A stretch of DNA of 64,000 bases from Bacteroides faecis MAJ27 (GCF_900106755.1 NZ_FNNN01000028.1:1-64000); one strand, 5' to 3'. Positions 18,628 through 28,787 are shown, counted from the stretch's first letter. Notes: generated from the sequence alone by a model not told the origin. A program made the numbers and translations.

Positions 18628-19125
18628 TTATTTAATGTATAAAGTTCCGTCTTTGTAGCTGCTGATGATCGTTCTGTCTCCGGTCTGATATGCTTTGCCG
18701 GTTTCGGAAATCACGTCCACTTCGCGCATGGCGCCGTCCCGGCTTGTCTGTACTGTATATTTGTTGTCGGTTTGCTTGAAGTAGATCGTACATTCACGTC
18801 CTACTAGCTGATCCGTTTGTTCAGACCGGTTCACTTGTTGCAGCTGATAGGCTTTCTTATAAAGAAACCATACGGCAAAGACAAAGAACAGACCTACCAA
18901 AATTCCGATTGCATAACTTGTTATATCGGCATTTCCTACGAGGTACATATACCATCCGAATCCGATCCCGAAGTGGGTGAGACCTTTGAAAGATACTACA
19001 CTGCTGATGTCAGCATCCACATCTACATCTGCATCCATATCTCCGAAGAAGATCGATAATACGAATTGAATAAGAAAAATTCCTGTAGTGACGAGGGCGA
19101 TGATTAGGAAAATGGTATGGCTCAT
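18628..19125 (-). CDS. NfeD/YuaF-like membrane protein
   Basis: A 165-residue protein with two or three membrane segments (about 5-27, 50-66 and 70-90) and a C-terminal soluble domain of about 75 residues ('LVGRECTIYFKQTDNKYTVQ' region) with the look of an NfeD OB fold. Such proteins are encoded next to flotillins, as here (20 bp upstream of the flotillin gene). The Asp-rich stretch 'DMDADVDVDADIS' after the first membrane segment is unusual. Assignment rests on layout and neighbourhood. Confidence 0.8.
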   Translation of the reverse strand: MSHTIFLIIALVTTGIFLIQFVLSIFFGDMDADVDVDADISSVVSFKGLTHFGIGFGWYMYLVGNADITSYAIGILVGLFFVFAVWFLYKKAYQLQQVNRSEQTDQLVGRECTIYFKQTDNKYTVQTSRDGAMREVDVISETGKAYQTGDRTIISSYKDGTLYIK

Positions 19126-19166
19126 AGTAATTCTGTATTAATATAAGAGTATCAGTTATCATACTC

Positions 19167-19197
19167 CAAATATACAGGTTTATAGGAGATAAACAAA
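19167..19197 (-). promoter_or_regulatory. Promoter of the NfeD-flotillin operon
   Basis: On the minus strand: TTTG (19194-19197), exactly 19 bp, then TATATTTG (19167-19174). Both elements match the Bacteroides primary-sigma consensus, making this the best promoter in the window. It gives a leader of roughly 35 nt. Confidence 0.85.
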
Positions 19198-19557
19198 GAT
19201 TATTAGTCAAAAAATAAATAATTTCTATTTGCGGGGTGTTATCAGGATCAGGTTACGCTCATTTTGCAAAGAAGAAATCATTTTTCTGTTTTTTTGGTCG
19301 CAGAAGGATTCGGAGATATTGTAACCGTGTACGGGGAAGGAAGATTAGGCTTCTTGGCTACTACATATTTTGCGTTACACATTTTATGTAATACATAGAT
19401 AGCCAACTTGTTTAACTTATGCACAAAAAATCCCCACCCACTCAGCGCTACTTTCACAAGCTGCCTCTGAGTGGACTGAGGAACACAAACAAAACAAACA
19501 ATATATTGTGTAATTATATTAAATAAAAGTTATGAAACTTATACTCTTCTACAGCTT
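19198..19557. other. Intergenic stretch without a gene
   Basis: This spacer lies between the divided flotillin and fimbrial transcripts. I see no coding sequence. An 8-bp CCACTCAG/CTGAGTGG inverted pair with a 21-nt loop (19438-19474) might help end the fimbrial transcript, but there is no T run. Confidence 0.5.
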
Positions 19558-19818
19558 TTATGCTGCAGGACAATCAAGTACAAGCAGTGAATCTTCACAC
19601 AGTGTGATGGAACACTTTTCCAATACACTGAGATCTATTTCCACTTTGATTCGACCGCAGACATCTTGCACCTTGTGTTTGAAGTCTACAAAGCCTTCTA
19701 CAAATTTGTTGATCCGGTGGGCTGAATGCTCATAAGCGTACCACCGTCCATTCTCTTCAAACAGATAGGCTTGTCGCTCATCTGATGATTCTAGTTGTAG
19801 GATGTCTTTTGGTTCCAT
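19558..19818 (-). CDS. Small hypothetical protein
   Basis: An 86-residue soluble acidic protein, starting 'MEPKDILQLESSDERQAYLF' and ending 'LLVLDCPAA'. I do not recognise a family. It has no signal peptide or membrane segment and contains 'ENGRWYAYEHSAHRIN'. It lies 35 bp downstream of the last fimbrial lipoprotein gene in the same direction and could be read from the same transcript. Its codon use looks like that of the neighbours, so it is probably real. Confidence 0.6.
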   Translation of the reverse strand: MEPKDILQLESSDERQAYLFEENGRWYAYEHSAHRINKFVEGFVDFKHKVQDVCGRIKVEIDLSVLEKCSITLCEDSLLVLDCPAA

Positions 19819-19853
19819 AATATTATAGTACTGGTTTTATATTTATTAATACA

Positions 19854-21146
19854 TCATTTAGAAAATGATACAGTAATTACTTTTCTGATTTTACCGGTAG
19901 TTACATAAAAATCGAAGTCTTTTGTTACTTTGGTTTTATCTATATATATCCACACTGTTTCCACTTTTCTTTGTTCGTCAGAATTAGCCAATCCTCCGGT
20001 TGTTCCAGGGTTGAATGTTACGCCTTCAGGTGCATCTACGATGGCCCAACCTTGAAAGACATTGTTCGTCAGAATCTTTAGTTTTGCAAAACAGAGACCT
20101 CCATCGTTTACAGTTGATTGAAGTGTGGATGAGTTTACTCCTAAAAAATATTCATCATCGGTTGTAATATCCAAAATGTCTGCTTCTTCTGCATTGAGAG
20201 TCATAAGGCGGGCATCAAAAGCTTTATTATCAGGATCTCCTTCCATAACATCAGATTCAGTGCGTCCTAAGAAATTCACATTTTGAAGGGCGAAAACATA
20301 CTTATAGTTGCGTTTTAGAATTGTAATTTCATCCTTTTCATTCTCTTTTATCATGTCCAAGCGATACCAGCAATCTGTTCCCTTATATCTTCCATGAACT
20401 AATATCTGAATCTTATTACTTTCATTATTATTAGTTTCGGCAATATAAACAGAAGCTGTTTTTAGTTTACTATTAATGGAGACAGGATCAGCAGCTACAC
20501 TTTTTACAGATGTTTGAGTAGGGATTCCTAAAGATTTAACATATCCCTTTGCATTTGTATTCAATACTTTAATACCTAAGAAAGTGAATTCTTCCTCTGT
20601 TTGTGTAGAACTATATTGTATTTCTATTTTGGTAAGTGCACGAACTAGTTCCACACTTGTGTCGTACGAGTTGTCTCTATTGATATTTTCAAATTCTACT
20701 GTTTCTCCATACATAGGAACATACTTAAGAGTCTGAGCATTATCAAATGTAAGTTTCTGTAATGCAACTTCTTTTTCTGTACCTATATCTAAACTAGATA
20801 CGTTTTGGTTAGCTACTATTGATAAAATAACCGGATGCTCAGTTTCTTCAATAGCAATATAAAGACGCTTGCCATTAGCGTTATTATATTTTGCTGTAAT
20901 GTCTATTTTTTCTTTCAGAATATCGTTTTCAAACTCTAATACCCACAATGAGTTTACTTCTGATTCACTGACAACACGTGTAGGAGGCAGTTGCCCGTCA
21001 GGAATAGACAAACTAAGCACAACTTGTGCAGTTGCTGTCTCGTTACCTCCTTGGTTGGGACAGTCATCAAGCGCATTGTCTGTTACGCAGGAACTGAGTC
21101 CTGCGATTAATAACAGATTGTATAGTATGTTATGAATACGTTTCAT
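19854..21146 (-). CDS. Fimbrial accessory lipoprotein (FimB/Mfa-type)
   Basis: A 430-residue lipoprotein: 'MKRIHNILYNLLLIAGLSSC' with the lipid Cys at 20. The body has the features of Bacteroidales fimbrillin-like accessory subunits: 'ILKEKIDITAKYNNANGKRL', '...RALTKIEIQYSS', 'GRYKGTDCWYRLDM' and a C-terminal BACON-like 'FYVTTGKIRKVITVSFSK'. It is the fourth large gene of the fimbrial operon, 22 bp after the 1218-residue gene. It is likely a minor or tip subunit, carried to the outer membrane as a lipoprotein and processed on assembly; the exact position in the fibre is inferred. Confidence 0.7.
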   Translation of the reverse strand: MKRIHNILYNLLLIAGLSSCVTDNALDDCPNQGGNETATAQVVLSLSIPDGQLPPTRVVSESEVNSLWVLEFENDILKEKIDITAKYNNANGKRLYIAIEETEHPVILSIVANQNVSSLDIGTEKEVALQKLTFDNAQTLKYVPMYGETVEFENINRDNSYDTSVELVRALTKIEIQYSSTQTEEEFTFLGIKVLNTNAKGYVKSLGIPTQTSVKSVAADPVSINSKLKTASVYIAETNNNESNKIQILVHGRYKGTDCWYRLDMIKENEKDEITILKRNYKYVFALQNVNFLGRTESDVMEGDPDNKAFDARLMTLNAEEADILDITTDDEYFLGVNSSTLQSTVNDGGLCFAKLKILTNNVFQGWAIVDAPEGVTFNPGTTGGLANSDEQRKVETVWIYIDKTKVTKDFDFYVTTGKIRKVITVSFSK

Positions 21147-21168
21147 ATCTTTATTGTTTTAGTTTGTT

Positions 21169-24100
21169 TTACCTGTAGTAACCTTCTTGGTAGACTGTAA
21201 TTGTTTTGACTATGCTGCCATCAGATGTTTTTATTGTAATTGTTCCTGTTCGAGATTCTGCAAACCAATTATCGTTATCACTGCACTTTACTGAAATCTT
21301 TAGGTTTCCATTTCCCGAATTATTTCCTAATGTAATCCAATTCACGTTTTTAGTAATTGTCCATGTTGTATTGGATGTAATAGCGAAATATTGAGTAGCG
21401 GCATTTTTGCGTTCAAACTCCATCTCTTTTGGTGAAACATCAAGTTCATATTTTCCAGCTTGAGTTACTGTTATGGCTTTGGTCTCTCCGTTGCCAAAAC
21501 GTACAGTCAATGTTGTAGAACGCGCATTATTTGATGTATTTGTCTCAGTCGTTCTATAAGTAACGTTCGACGTTCCACCATTATTTAGAGATTCGCTTCT
21601 CATTGGTGATATTTCTAACCAACTTACTTTGCCACTAATGATTTCCCAAGAATCATTGATAGCGACAATATTTCCTTTTGCATCATTGTTACTTGCACTT
21701 GTAAGATTAATAGGAGAGGTAACAGTATGATCATTAAGATTTAGACCAGCTTGGGTTACTTTTATAGATTTAATAGTTCCTTCTGTATCATTAAATTTAA
21801 TCTTAATATAAGCTGTTCGCGCGCCTCCAGTATTGGATTGTGTGGCCTTAAATGTCAGCTTTTGTTTACTGCCCGTAGAACCAGCGTCTGGTGTCATTAC
21901 AAACCAAGTAGCTCCTGGGTCTACAACTTCCCAACTATCCAGAAGGGAGGTTAGCTCTTTTGTTTGAGTACTACCAGCCGTTGCTTCTAAATAAACATCA
22001 TCTGGCATTTTAATAGCATTTTCCTCTCCCATATCAACCTTGACGTCTCTTACGCAGCGTAGAGCACCGGCATGTTGAGGTTTTGCGTAAAGGTTACTAT
22101 TATTTCCGCTTTCTTTTAGTTTGTGGAAGTGATTTCCATCAATTGATGAAGATGCTTGTACACCATGTAAGAATAATCCAGCCGGACGGTCGTTACCGTT
22201 TACGGTAACAGAAGAATTGGTCCACATAATGCTATTAGTTAGTAGTGAATTCTGATTATCGACTAATGCTAGTTGATTTACATCTCCATCATAAACACCA
22301 CTTAAAGGCAACCATGTTATTCTGTTATCTTCAGTGCTTTGCTGGTTATTCTTTTTATTAGTATCACTATATTGAGTAATATTAGGTTCACTATCATGTT
22401 TATCATATCTTAACCAAAAACCATAAGAACTTTGATCTGTTACTTGCTTATACTTAGTCCAGCCACCTTCTGATCCATTTGTTTGCAGCGGCCAAAATTC
22501 ATTATTGGAATACCAATTGGCGTCTTCACTAGTTGAACTACTTGCACCTGAATATGGTTTCCCTTTGAATATAATAGCAGCTACATTAGGTACACGGTAT
22601 CCGTAAGGACATGGATCGTATATTGTCTTATTACCGGCATTCGTTTCACCTTTTAGTCCCGTAGCAGTTCCCCAAAGAGATGCATAGTCGATACCTGTAA
22701 TAATTCCCTTAATTAGGGTGGTGGGTGCTTTGGTCGTTTCCTCAATAGTCATGTTTCCTGATGAATTATGCCAATTATAGCCATAGCTTTCAAGAGGAAG
22801 ATGAGTGTACATCTGATTGTTAACTTGCTCAGTACTAACTCTCGCTGCTCCAATGAATGGATCTTTACGTCCCCATTGGTAAAGCAGTCCTAATGATGGT
22901 ACTCCTGGCTTGTTACTCAATGCTCCCATATTGCGATCCATAAATGTATAGCCAGTAGCCCATTTCTGATCTATGGCTGCTAATTCTGTCTCTCCAATAT
23001 AACCATCTTTGTCTGTATCAATATCTGGACATACCCAGATATGCCATGACCATAATAAGTCATTATAGTTCACGCTACCATCCTGATTCTTACCGAAAGC
23101 TCCGATCAACGCATTCCCACCTTTGTAGTTTTGACTATTCAGAGTGTTGCTAGCTTCAATATCAGAATTTTTACAGGCTAAATTAACTTTATATTTAATA
23201 GTGCCGCTTTCCATATCTAGCTTAGCTTTACCATTTTCTTCTGCGATTGTAACCAATCCATCAGCTGTCTCCCAAATGATCTTAACATCACCGATGTTCT
23301 CTGCTGCGATATAGGGATCTTTTTCTTCTAATGCAACGCCATCGGCTACAAGGCCAACCTCACCATTACCTTTTACAGTAACGATTAATTGTTGTTCCAT
23401 CTGGTGTCCATCGTCACTTACAATATAGCTGTTAGCAGTACCTTTTCCTCTTTGGCGGATGGTGATAACTTTTTCTAAATTACCACTTTTTACTATTATT
23501 GAACCGCGACGTTCACCACCGCTATTCTCAGTAACCTTAATAAGGATTCCTTCTTCTGTTTTCGTATAAGTAATCCAGCTTGATAGACTTTCGGCTTCCC
23601 AACCTTCATTATGTGTTGTATTAATAATGAGCGGGCTTGATGAAGCTCCTGCTGTTAATACAAATCCACCTGTACTTACATCCAAAGTATATTGTCCACC
23701 AATACCTCTCATCCATTCTGTTGTCCAATCTTTGATTGTTACATCCATGCCAACCACCACATGATCTAAAGCTGGGTCTGGTTCATCTGTACCAGGACGA
23801 GTCACATTGTTGATGTTGAATGTATATATATGGTTACGGATTGCATTATAGTACTCACTTCCTTTGTTCCCTTGTTTGAAGTCTACACGGTAATAAGTTT
23901 CTTTATCACTTCCCATATAGTAACCGCCTACAACAAGGCACATTGGTTCCTCTGTATTTTTCTGATCAGATTCGGGAACATATATTTTATTTTCAATAGC
24001 ATAGCTACCACCTTCTTGGCTTTCTGTGAACAATAAGTTATTTTCCGCATTTTCGTTATATCTAGGGAAATAGCTTACGTCTTCAGGGATAGAAGGGTTG

Positions 24101-24825
24101 GTAATAGTATTTGAGCCTTCCTCATTATGCTGTGGTGCGTACAATGAACCTACTAATCCACTAGTACGGGCATAATATACACGGACGCTTTTCAACTTGA
24201 ATACTTCTACTCCATCCTTTTTTCTACCTTTTCCATAATTAACGACTACATTAATTTTAGATATGGCACGATACAAATTGACTTCTCCAGTTGCAATGCT
24301 GTTTCTTACCGGAGTAATGTCTGTTTCTCCCCACATCGGAAGAGGACGACCGTTAAGGTCCCATATCTCGTTGAATGTATATTTGAGAGACTTCAGTATT
24401 TCTTCCTTTGATTGGGCTCCTTTTTCAAAAGCATTGATTTGACCAATAATTTCGTAACCATTCGTCAACTTTTCCAAATTAGTTAAGACTACGATGGTTA
24501 ATTCTTTAAACTCATCTTCTGTTAAATTGACGTTTGCAACTAATGTATTATTAGTTATATATGATTGGAATTTTCCTAAATACGACTTACTTTCTTTGTC
24601 AAAAGCCAAGACGTATATGTCTTTTATTTCGCTTTCACCATCTACTGGAACCTCGTCTGGTCCATAGATTAATCCACGGGTCTTTCCATTGTCTACCGGA
24701 ACATTAAGTGTTATCTTTATACTGCTTTTACCATCAGTAGGTGATTCATAGATTTCTTCATCCGTACAAGAGAGAACTGTTGCTTGTATAAAGAATAATA
24801 TGAATATGTAGAAGTACTTTTTCAT
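21169..24825 (-). CDS. Large fimbrial lipoprotein with BACON domains (probable tip protein)
   Basis: A 1218-residue lipoprotein (signal 'MKKYFYIFILFFIQATVLSC', Cys at 20). Residues about 30-370 are fimbrillin-like ('...NLYRAISKINVVVNYGKGRKK', 'YYRVDFKQGNKGSEYYNAIRNH'). A BACON-like domain follows at about 375-465. Residues about 590-960 hold a module with 'WHIWVCPDIDTDKDGYIGE' and 'GYTFMDRNMGALSNKP', as in Fibrobacter/Bacteroidetes surface proteins, and 'ALRCVRDV'. Three further BACON-like repeats end the protein. The segment DTDKDGYIGETEL looks like a calcium-binding EF-hand loop. Position after Mfa2-like and Mfa1-like genes suggests an adhesive tip or accessory subunit. Confidence 0.75.
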   Translation of the reverse strand: MKKYFYIFILFFIQATVLSCTDEEIYESPTDGKSSIKITLNVPVDNGKTRGLIYGPDEVPVDGESEIKDIYVLAFDKESKSYLGKFQSYITNNTLVANVNLTEDEFKELTIVVLTNLEKLTNGYEIIGQINAFEKGAQSKEEILKSLKYTFNEIWDLNGRPLPMWGETDITPVRNSIATGEVNLYRAISKINVVVNYGKGRKKDGVEVFKLKSVRVYYARTSGLVGSLYAPQHNEEGSNTITNPSIPEDVSYFPRYNENAENNLLFTESQEGGSYAIENKIYVPESDQKNTEEPMCLVVGGYYMGSDKETYYRVDFKQGNKGSEYYNAIRNHIYTFNINNVTRPGTDEPDPALDHVVVGMDVTIKDWTTEWMRGIGGQYTLDVSTGGFVLTAGASSSPLIINTTHNEGWEAESLSSWITYTKTEEGILIKVTENSGGERRGSIIVKSGNLEKVITIRQRGKGTANSYIVSDDGHQMEQQLIVTVKGNGEVGLVADGVALEEKDPYIAAENIGDVKIIWETADGLVTIAEENGKAKLDMESGTIKYKVNLACKNSDIEASNTLNSQNYKGGNALIGAFGKNQDGSVNYNDLLWSWHIWVCPDIDTDKDGYIGETELAAIDQKWATGYTFMDRNMGALSNKPGVPSLGLLYQWGRKDPFIGAARVSTEQVNNQMYTHLPLESYGYNWHNSSGNMTIEETTKAPTTLIKGIITGIDYASLWGTATGLKGETNAGNKTIYDPCPYGYRVPNVAAIIFKGKPYSGASSSTSEDANWYSNNEFWPLQTNGSEGGWTKYKQVTDQSSYGFWLRYDKHDSEPNITQYSDTNKKNNQQSTEDNRITWLPLSGVYDGDVNQLALVDNQNSLLTNSIMWTNSSVTVNGNDRPAGLFLHGVQASSSIDGNHFHKLKESGNNSNLYAKPQHAGALRCVRDVKVDMGEENAIKMPDDVYLEATAGSTQTKELTSLLDSWEVVDPGATWFVMTPDAGSTGSKQKLTFKATQSNTGGARTAYIKIKFNDTEGTIKSIKVTQAGLNLNDHTVTSPINLTSASNNDAKGNIVAINDSWEIISGKVSWLEISPMRSESLNNGGTSNVTYRTTETNTSNNARSTTLTVRFGNGETKAITVTQAGKYELDVSPKEMEFERKNAATQYFAITSNTTWTITKNVNWITLGNNSGNGNLKISVKCSDNDNWFAESRTGTITIKTSDGSIVKTITVYQEGYYR

Positions 24826-24837
24826 ACTGTTTGTCTT

Positions 24838-25923
24838 TTAAAGTTCAATATCATTGATTTGGATAATCCAGTCATTTACATCGATTACAGTTTTAATCAG
24901 TGCAAGCTTTTCGTCTACAAATATCTTTATTGTATATTCGTCTTCTCGGTCTAGATATTCTTGAAGTGTATAGTTCCGATTTTTATATTTTTCGGCATCT
25001 ACTTCTTTGAAGTACTCTATGAGGTCTGAACTGTGGAATAAAACTTCTTGTGTTGTTGAGTTTCTTATTGTTAACTCTGGTTTCTGACCTTCTACAAGTC
25101 TTGCTATACTCAAATCACTGCTAACCCCATTGTATTCTTTTGCAGGTTCACCAGTTGTGCTAAAAGCATGAGTGGTAACCATCTCTGATTGTATATTGTA
25201 GGGCTTGTACGTCAATAGATTATCTTCGAGTAGTGAGTTGTCATAATTCATGTAGCCATTGTCATCATAAATTGCACATTCAAATGTTTTTTCTGTCAAT
25301 GCTTTTGTTATCGGTCCCCCGGACTGATTGACTTGTGCAACTACGATGTGTATAGTATTGGTGTTTTTTACTAATGACACATTGGTGATCTGCTGTTTTC
25401 CGTTACGAGTGGTAACTCCTTTTTTAACTTCGCTGTGCCAAAGTGAATGGAGACTGCTTTCTACAATATATTGTCCCTTTTCCTCTTCAGTGTGGCTTCG
25501 AGTGGCTTGTTTGCGTAATGTTTTTACATTTAATTCTTCAATATTTGATTGGTTAGGGTATAACAATGGATATGCAAATGATTCATCATTTAACCCGGCC
25601 CATACAATCAAACGATACTGGGAGGGATCTATGTCTACATTCATAACATAATTTCCGTCACCCAATTGTTCACCTTCATCTGTTTTCAGATAAACAAGAT
25701 TGTTATTTTCATCAAAAGCGTAAAGAGAAACCGTTCTTACTTGTTCTGCAAAAACGTCTACTTCTTCCATATTATAGTCATACTTGAATTTTACACAATA
25801 TTCGATGTCGCAATCTTCATTGTAATTCAACACTGAATCGCAGGATGTAATTGCACCAGCCAATATTGCAAGTAACAATACTTTGCTTGCTTTTTTCTGT
25901 ATGGTAGTTAGTGTTCGTTTCAT
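24838..25923 (-). CDS. FimB/Mfa2 family fimbrial subunit
   Basis: A 361-residue lipoprotein; the signal ends in 'LAGAITSC' with Cys near 28. 'VRTVSLYAFDENNNLVYLKTDEGEQLGDGNYVMNVDIDPSQYRLIVWAGL' (split over 62-111) is the classic FimB/Mfa2 N-terminal beta domain, and the second domain ends 'FVDEKLALIKTVIDVNDWIIQIND'. In Porphyromonas and Bacteroides, Mfa2-type proteins anchor the fibre and limit its length. It lies 12 bp upstream of the large BACON gene and 125 bp downstream of the major subunit gene. Confidence 0.85.
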   Translation of the reverse strand: MKRTLTTIQKKASKVLLLAILAGAITSCDSVLNYNEDCDIEYCVKFKYDYNMEEVDVFAEQVRTVSLYAFDENNNLVYLKTDEGEQLGDGNYVMNVDIDPSQYRLIVWAGLNDESFAYPLLYPNQSNIEELNVKTLRKQATRSHTEEEKGQYIVESSLHSLWHSEVKKGVTTRNGKQQITNVSLVKNTNTIHIVVAQVNQSGGPITKALTEKTFECAIYDDNGYMNYDNSLLEDNLLTYKPYNIQSEMVTTHAFSTTGEPAKEYNGVSSDLSIARLVEGQKPELTIRNSTTQEVLFHSSDLIEYFKEVDAEKYKNRNYTLQEYLDREDEYTIKIFVDEKLALIKTVIDVNDWIIQINDIEL

Positions 25924-26048
25924 TATCTTTTCTTTTTATGCTTTTGTGGAGAAGCGTATGTTTTGTTTGAATATGATGCTCTACTTTTGATGTAGAAGGA
26001 AAAATATTTGGGGAGGAAAGAATCCCTCCCCAAATATGTATAATTAGA

Positions 26049-27341
26049 TTAGAGATCGAAATCGTTAATGTTTACTGTCCAAGGCTCTACGTTAGCATTG
26101 ATAATCAGATATGTCTTTTTATCTTCCGGTTCTTTAACTGGATCTGGCGTTCCTAAATCACTAATGGTTCTAACAGACAATTTGTACCAGTTGTTGCGGA
26201 TGATAGATGCTCCTTCAGTTGCATGCAGGATTTCTGCTTCATAGTAGCAACGACCTGATTTATATCTTTTCACTCCATAAGCTTCTTTCAAAACTTGATC
26301 ATTTGTTTTAAATTCTTCTGGAATTGAAACAGCAGCTGTCAATGTTTCCCAATTTTTGTATGCTGTAACTACTTTAGCAGCACCTTCAAATCTAGCCCAA
26401 ACATAGAAGTCTGTTGTAATAGCTTCACCGTCGAATAATACTTCTCCTACATAATGAACGCGAGTCGGAGTTTCATTACCGAAGTTTTCATAGCAGTATG
26501 TATTGCCAGCTGCAATCCACTTGTAACTGTCGTATGATGCTGTATTATTTTGTGCAATATATGGTTGTAGATAGCTGCTAGTGATAGAAGTACTTGCTTT
26601 CAGTGCGTAAGAATCATCAGATAAATTTGAATAAGAATGCTCAGTAATCTTGATAGTGATAGCATCCTTGTTAGTCAGTTCAGAAGTTTCAGAGATAGGA
26701 TATGCTTTTGTTGCTTCTGTCATTTCATCTAATTTGGCAACAACTCTGCTAACAGTAATAGGAACAGTAACAACTTCTCCATAAGTCAATTTTTGATTCA
26801 TTGCTGTACCGGTCATGAGGAAACTGTTTGATTCAGCAGCTAAACCAGTTCCAGTCAGGTAATCTAAAGTTGCAGGCAATGATGCTATTTTATTTACTGC
26901 CAACGTAGCCAAGTCTGCAGTGCTAAGGCTGGCTATCAATGCATCACTAGGATTAACGAATGCGTAAATATCAGTACCACCAGCACTACCATCTACTTCA
27001 AATTGTTCAGTTGAATATTGTGCAACTTTGCCATTGTCAGCAGGCTCTTTTTCCAGTTTCAAATTTTTTGTTACGATACGCTTGTCTCCGCGATCATAGT
27101 TAAGTACTACAGTAATATCTGCTGCTTTCCATTCAAATTCTTCGCCTGCGTCTGTACCACCTGCTGTAACAGTTCTGGTTCCTGTTCCTGAATCAGCGAA
27201 TGTGAAATTGATTTTCATGCTCGCTTTTTCACCTGTTGTTGGTTGAGTACCGTTATCAACGATCTCGTCAATGTCATTGTTGCTACAAGCTGTCATGGCT
27301 GCTACTGCCAAACCTGCTAATAATAAATTTTTTACTTTCAT
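26049..27341 (-). CDS. Mfa1-like major fimbrillin lipoprotein
   Basis: A 430-residue lipoprotein with signal 'MKVKNLLLAGLAVAAMTAC' (Cys 19). The mature part contains the P. gingivalis Mfa1-like pattern: an N-terminal beta domain ('ITVVLNYDRGDKRIVTKNLKLE', 'TDIYAFVNPSDALIASLS'), 'PITVSRVVAKLDEMTEATKAYP', and a C-terminal 'RCYYEAEIL...IIRNNWYKLSVRTISDLGTPDPVKE...YLIINANVEPWTVNINDFDL' element that ends with the donor strand type 'W.V'. As the first gene of the operon it should be the main shaft subunit. A hairpin-less 125-bp gap to the next gene may allow unequal expression. Confidence 0.85.
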   Translation of the reverse strand: MKVKNLLLAGLAVAAMTACSNNDIDEIVDNGTQPTTGEKASMKINFTFADSGTGTRTVTAGGTDAGEEFEWKAADITVVLNYDRGDKRIVTKNLKLEKEPADNGKVAQYSTEQFEVDGSAGGTDIYAFVNPSDALIASLSTADLATLAVNKIASLPATLDYLTGTGLAAESNSFLMTGTAMNQKLTYGEVVTVPITVSRVVAKLDEMTEATKAYPISETSELTNKDAITIKITEHSYSNLSDDSYALKASTSITSSYLQPYIAQNNTASYDSYKWIAAGNTYCYENFGNETPTRVHYVGEVLFDGEAITTDFYVWARFEGAAKVVTAYKNWETLTAAVSIPEEFKTNDQVLKEAYGVKRYKSGRCYYEAEILHATEGASIIRNNWYKLSVRTISDLGTPDPVKEPEDKKTYLIINANVEPWTVNINDFDL

Positions 27342-28072
27342 TTTCGTTTTGATTTTAATGTGTGATGCAATAATTCTTTTTTATGGTCGCATATACTATA
27401 TAATATGTATAGCAATGCTGTTTTTTGTTTTTTGATTTTTTGGGGTGAGAGTCATCCGAGAGATGAGGGTCGTTTGTTTTGTTAAACATCAGTTCTTTTG
27501 GTTGGAAGTCCCTATTATATGATAAGGAATAAGAGATACTTCCGAGGGGGGCATTCTTTTTGTTTGTTCTTTATAGGCAATGTTACTTTTATTTGTTTGT
27601 TACTATACTTGTTTGTTTTAATTCTCTTGTCTTTGGCTAAGGAACCTTTGTCCCTTATCGACATTGCAAAGATATGGGGGAAATGCGAGATTGCTAATCG
27701 GTGTTTTTTTCAAATTTTAAGGTGTTTTTGTCAATCTTTGAAATGGTCTTTTTTTGATGGGTGAATCAGTCGCTTTTTGAACGATTTTCAGCTCGGATGA
27801 ATGTTTTGCCACCCTTATTTTGCTTTTACCACCGTTATAAAATCCGATCTTTTTTTATTTTATTTCTTTGTTCTTGGCTAGAATATGCAACTATTTGTGC
27901 TGATTGAGCAAATTAGCCCTTCTGTCTTCGACTTTGAATGATTCTGCCATCATCTCAGATTGGGCTTTTAGTGGCAGGTGAATCCACTACATGAGAGTAA
28001 TGGTAATCGATAGCAAGAATGAGTATCAAGAATGGGTGCTGAACAGGGGGAGCCATAGCAGATAGAAAACAT
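27342..28072. other. Long intergenic region upstream of the fimbrial operon
   Basis: About 730 bp, AT-rich, no supported gene. On the minus strand TATCTTTG at 27667-27674 matches the -7 consensus and would give a long 5' leader of about 320 nt for the fimbrillin gene; no good -33 partner was found. A plus-strand frame at 27498-27764 is composed of low-complexity Phe/Leu/Cys-rich residues and is not credible as a gene. Confidence 0.5.
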
Positions 28073-28086
28073 TATCTTTGCAAATC

Positions 28087-28118
28087 GTTGTTTAATCTCA
28101 TGGAATAAACTAACTTTG
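28087..28118 (+). promoter_or_regulatory. Promoter of the AAA-ATPase-like gene
   Basis: GTTG (28087-28090), 20 bp, then TAACTTTG (28111-28118), an exact -7 match. A second -7 match, TATCTTTG, lies at 28073-28080. Transcription starting about 28125 supports the ATG at 28149 and argues against the upstream ATG at 28116. Confidence 0.6.
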
Positions 28119-28148
28119 TTCATGTTAATTATAAAAAGGTCAGCCAAT

Positions 28149-28787
28149 ATGAATCGATTGAAAGGAATACCTTACGGAATATCGGATTTCAACCGGTTGA
28201 GGAACGACAATTTTTATTTTGTGGATAAGACCATATACCTGCCTCTTATCGAAAGAATGCCGAGTTATCTTTCCCTTACCCGTCCCCGTCGCTTTGGGAA
28301 AAGCCTGTTCCTGAGCATGATGCGTACTTATTATGACCAGTTGCAGCGGGACAACTTCGACAGGTATTTCGGTGATTTGTGGATTGGCGCTCATCCCACT
28401 GATCAGAGAAACCACTATCAGGTACTTTATTTCGATTTCTCGAAAGCCGGTTGTTCTGTTCCGGGAGATGGCATGATGGCTAGTTTCAATGAATATTCCA
28501 GTCTTGTCATCAATCAGTTCGCAGATGATTACGCTTCTTTCTACGATCCGGATTTCAAGTCGACTGTCGAAAGTATAAGCAGCGCCAAGGCAAAGTTGTC
28601 TTATATCGAACTGAAGGCAAAAGCCAAGGGGTATCCCTTATACCTTATTATAGATGAATACGATAACTTCACGAATGTCATATTGAGCGAACACGGTCAG
28701 AAGATGTTTCACGATCTGACACATGCCAGTGGCTTTTATCGTGAATATTTCAAGCAATATAAAGGTATGTTCACCGTATATTCCTGA
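28149..28787 (+). pseudogene. AAA-ATPase-like protein, 5' part (frameshifted)
   Basis: The N-terminal half of a PF09820-type ATPase: 'MNRLKGIPYGISDFNRLRND', 'FYFVDKTIYL' and the P-loop region 'RPRRFGKSLFLSMM', then 'LYLIIDEYDNFTNVIL' (Walker B). It breaks near 28775. Here the frame runs into TGA after '...GMFTVYS', while the family pattern '...MFTxIFLMGVSPVTLDDL' is recovered by adding one base. The rest of the gene continues at once in the next frame. The start at 28149 fits the promoter and family alignment. These proteins are abundant in Bacteroides genomes; their role is not established. Confidence 0.85.

Noticed and set aside
27498..27764. Plus-strand 88-codon frame upstream of the fimbrial operon
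   Set aside because: Its product is low-complexity and rich in Phe, Leu and Cys, it has no start context, and it overlaps the likely fimbrillin promoter.
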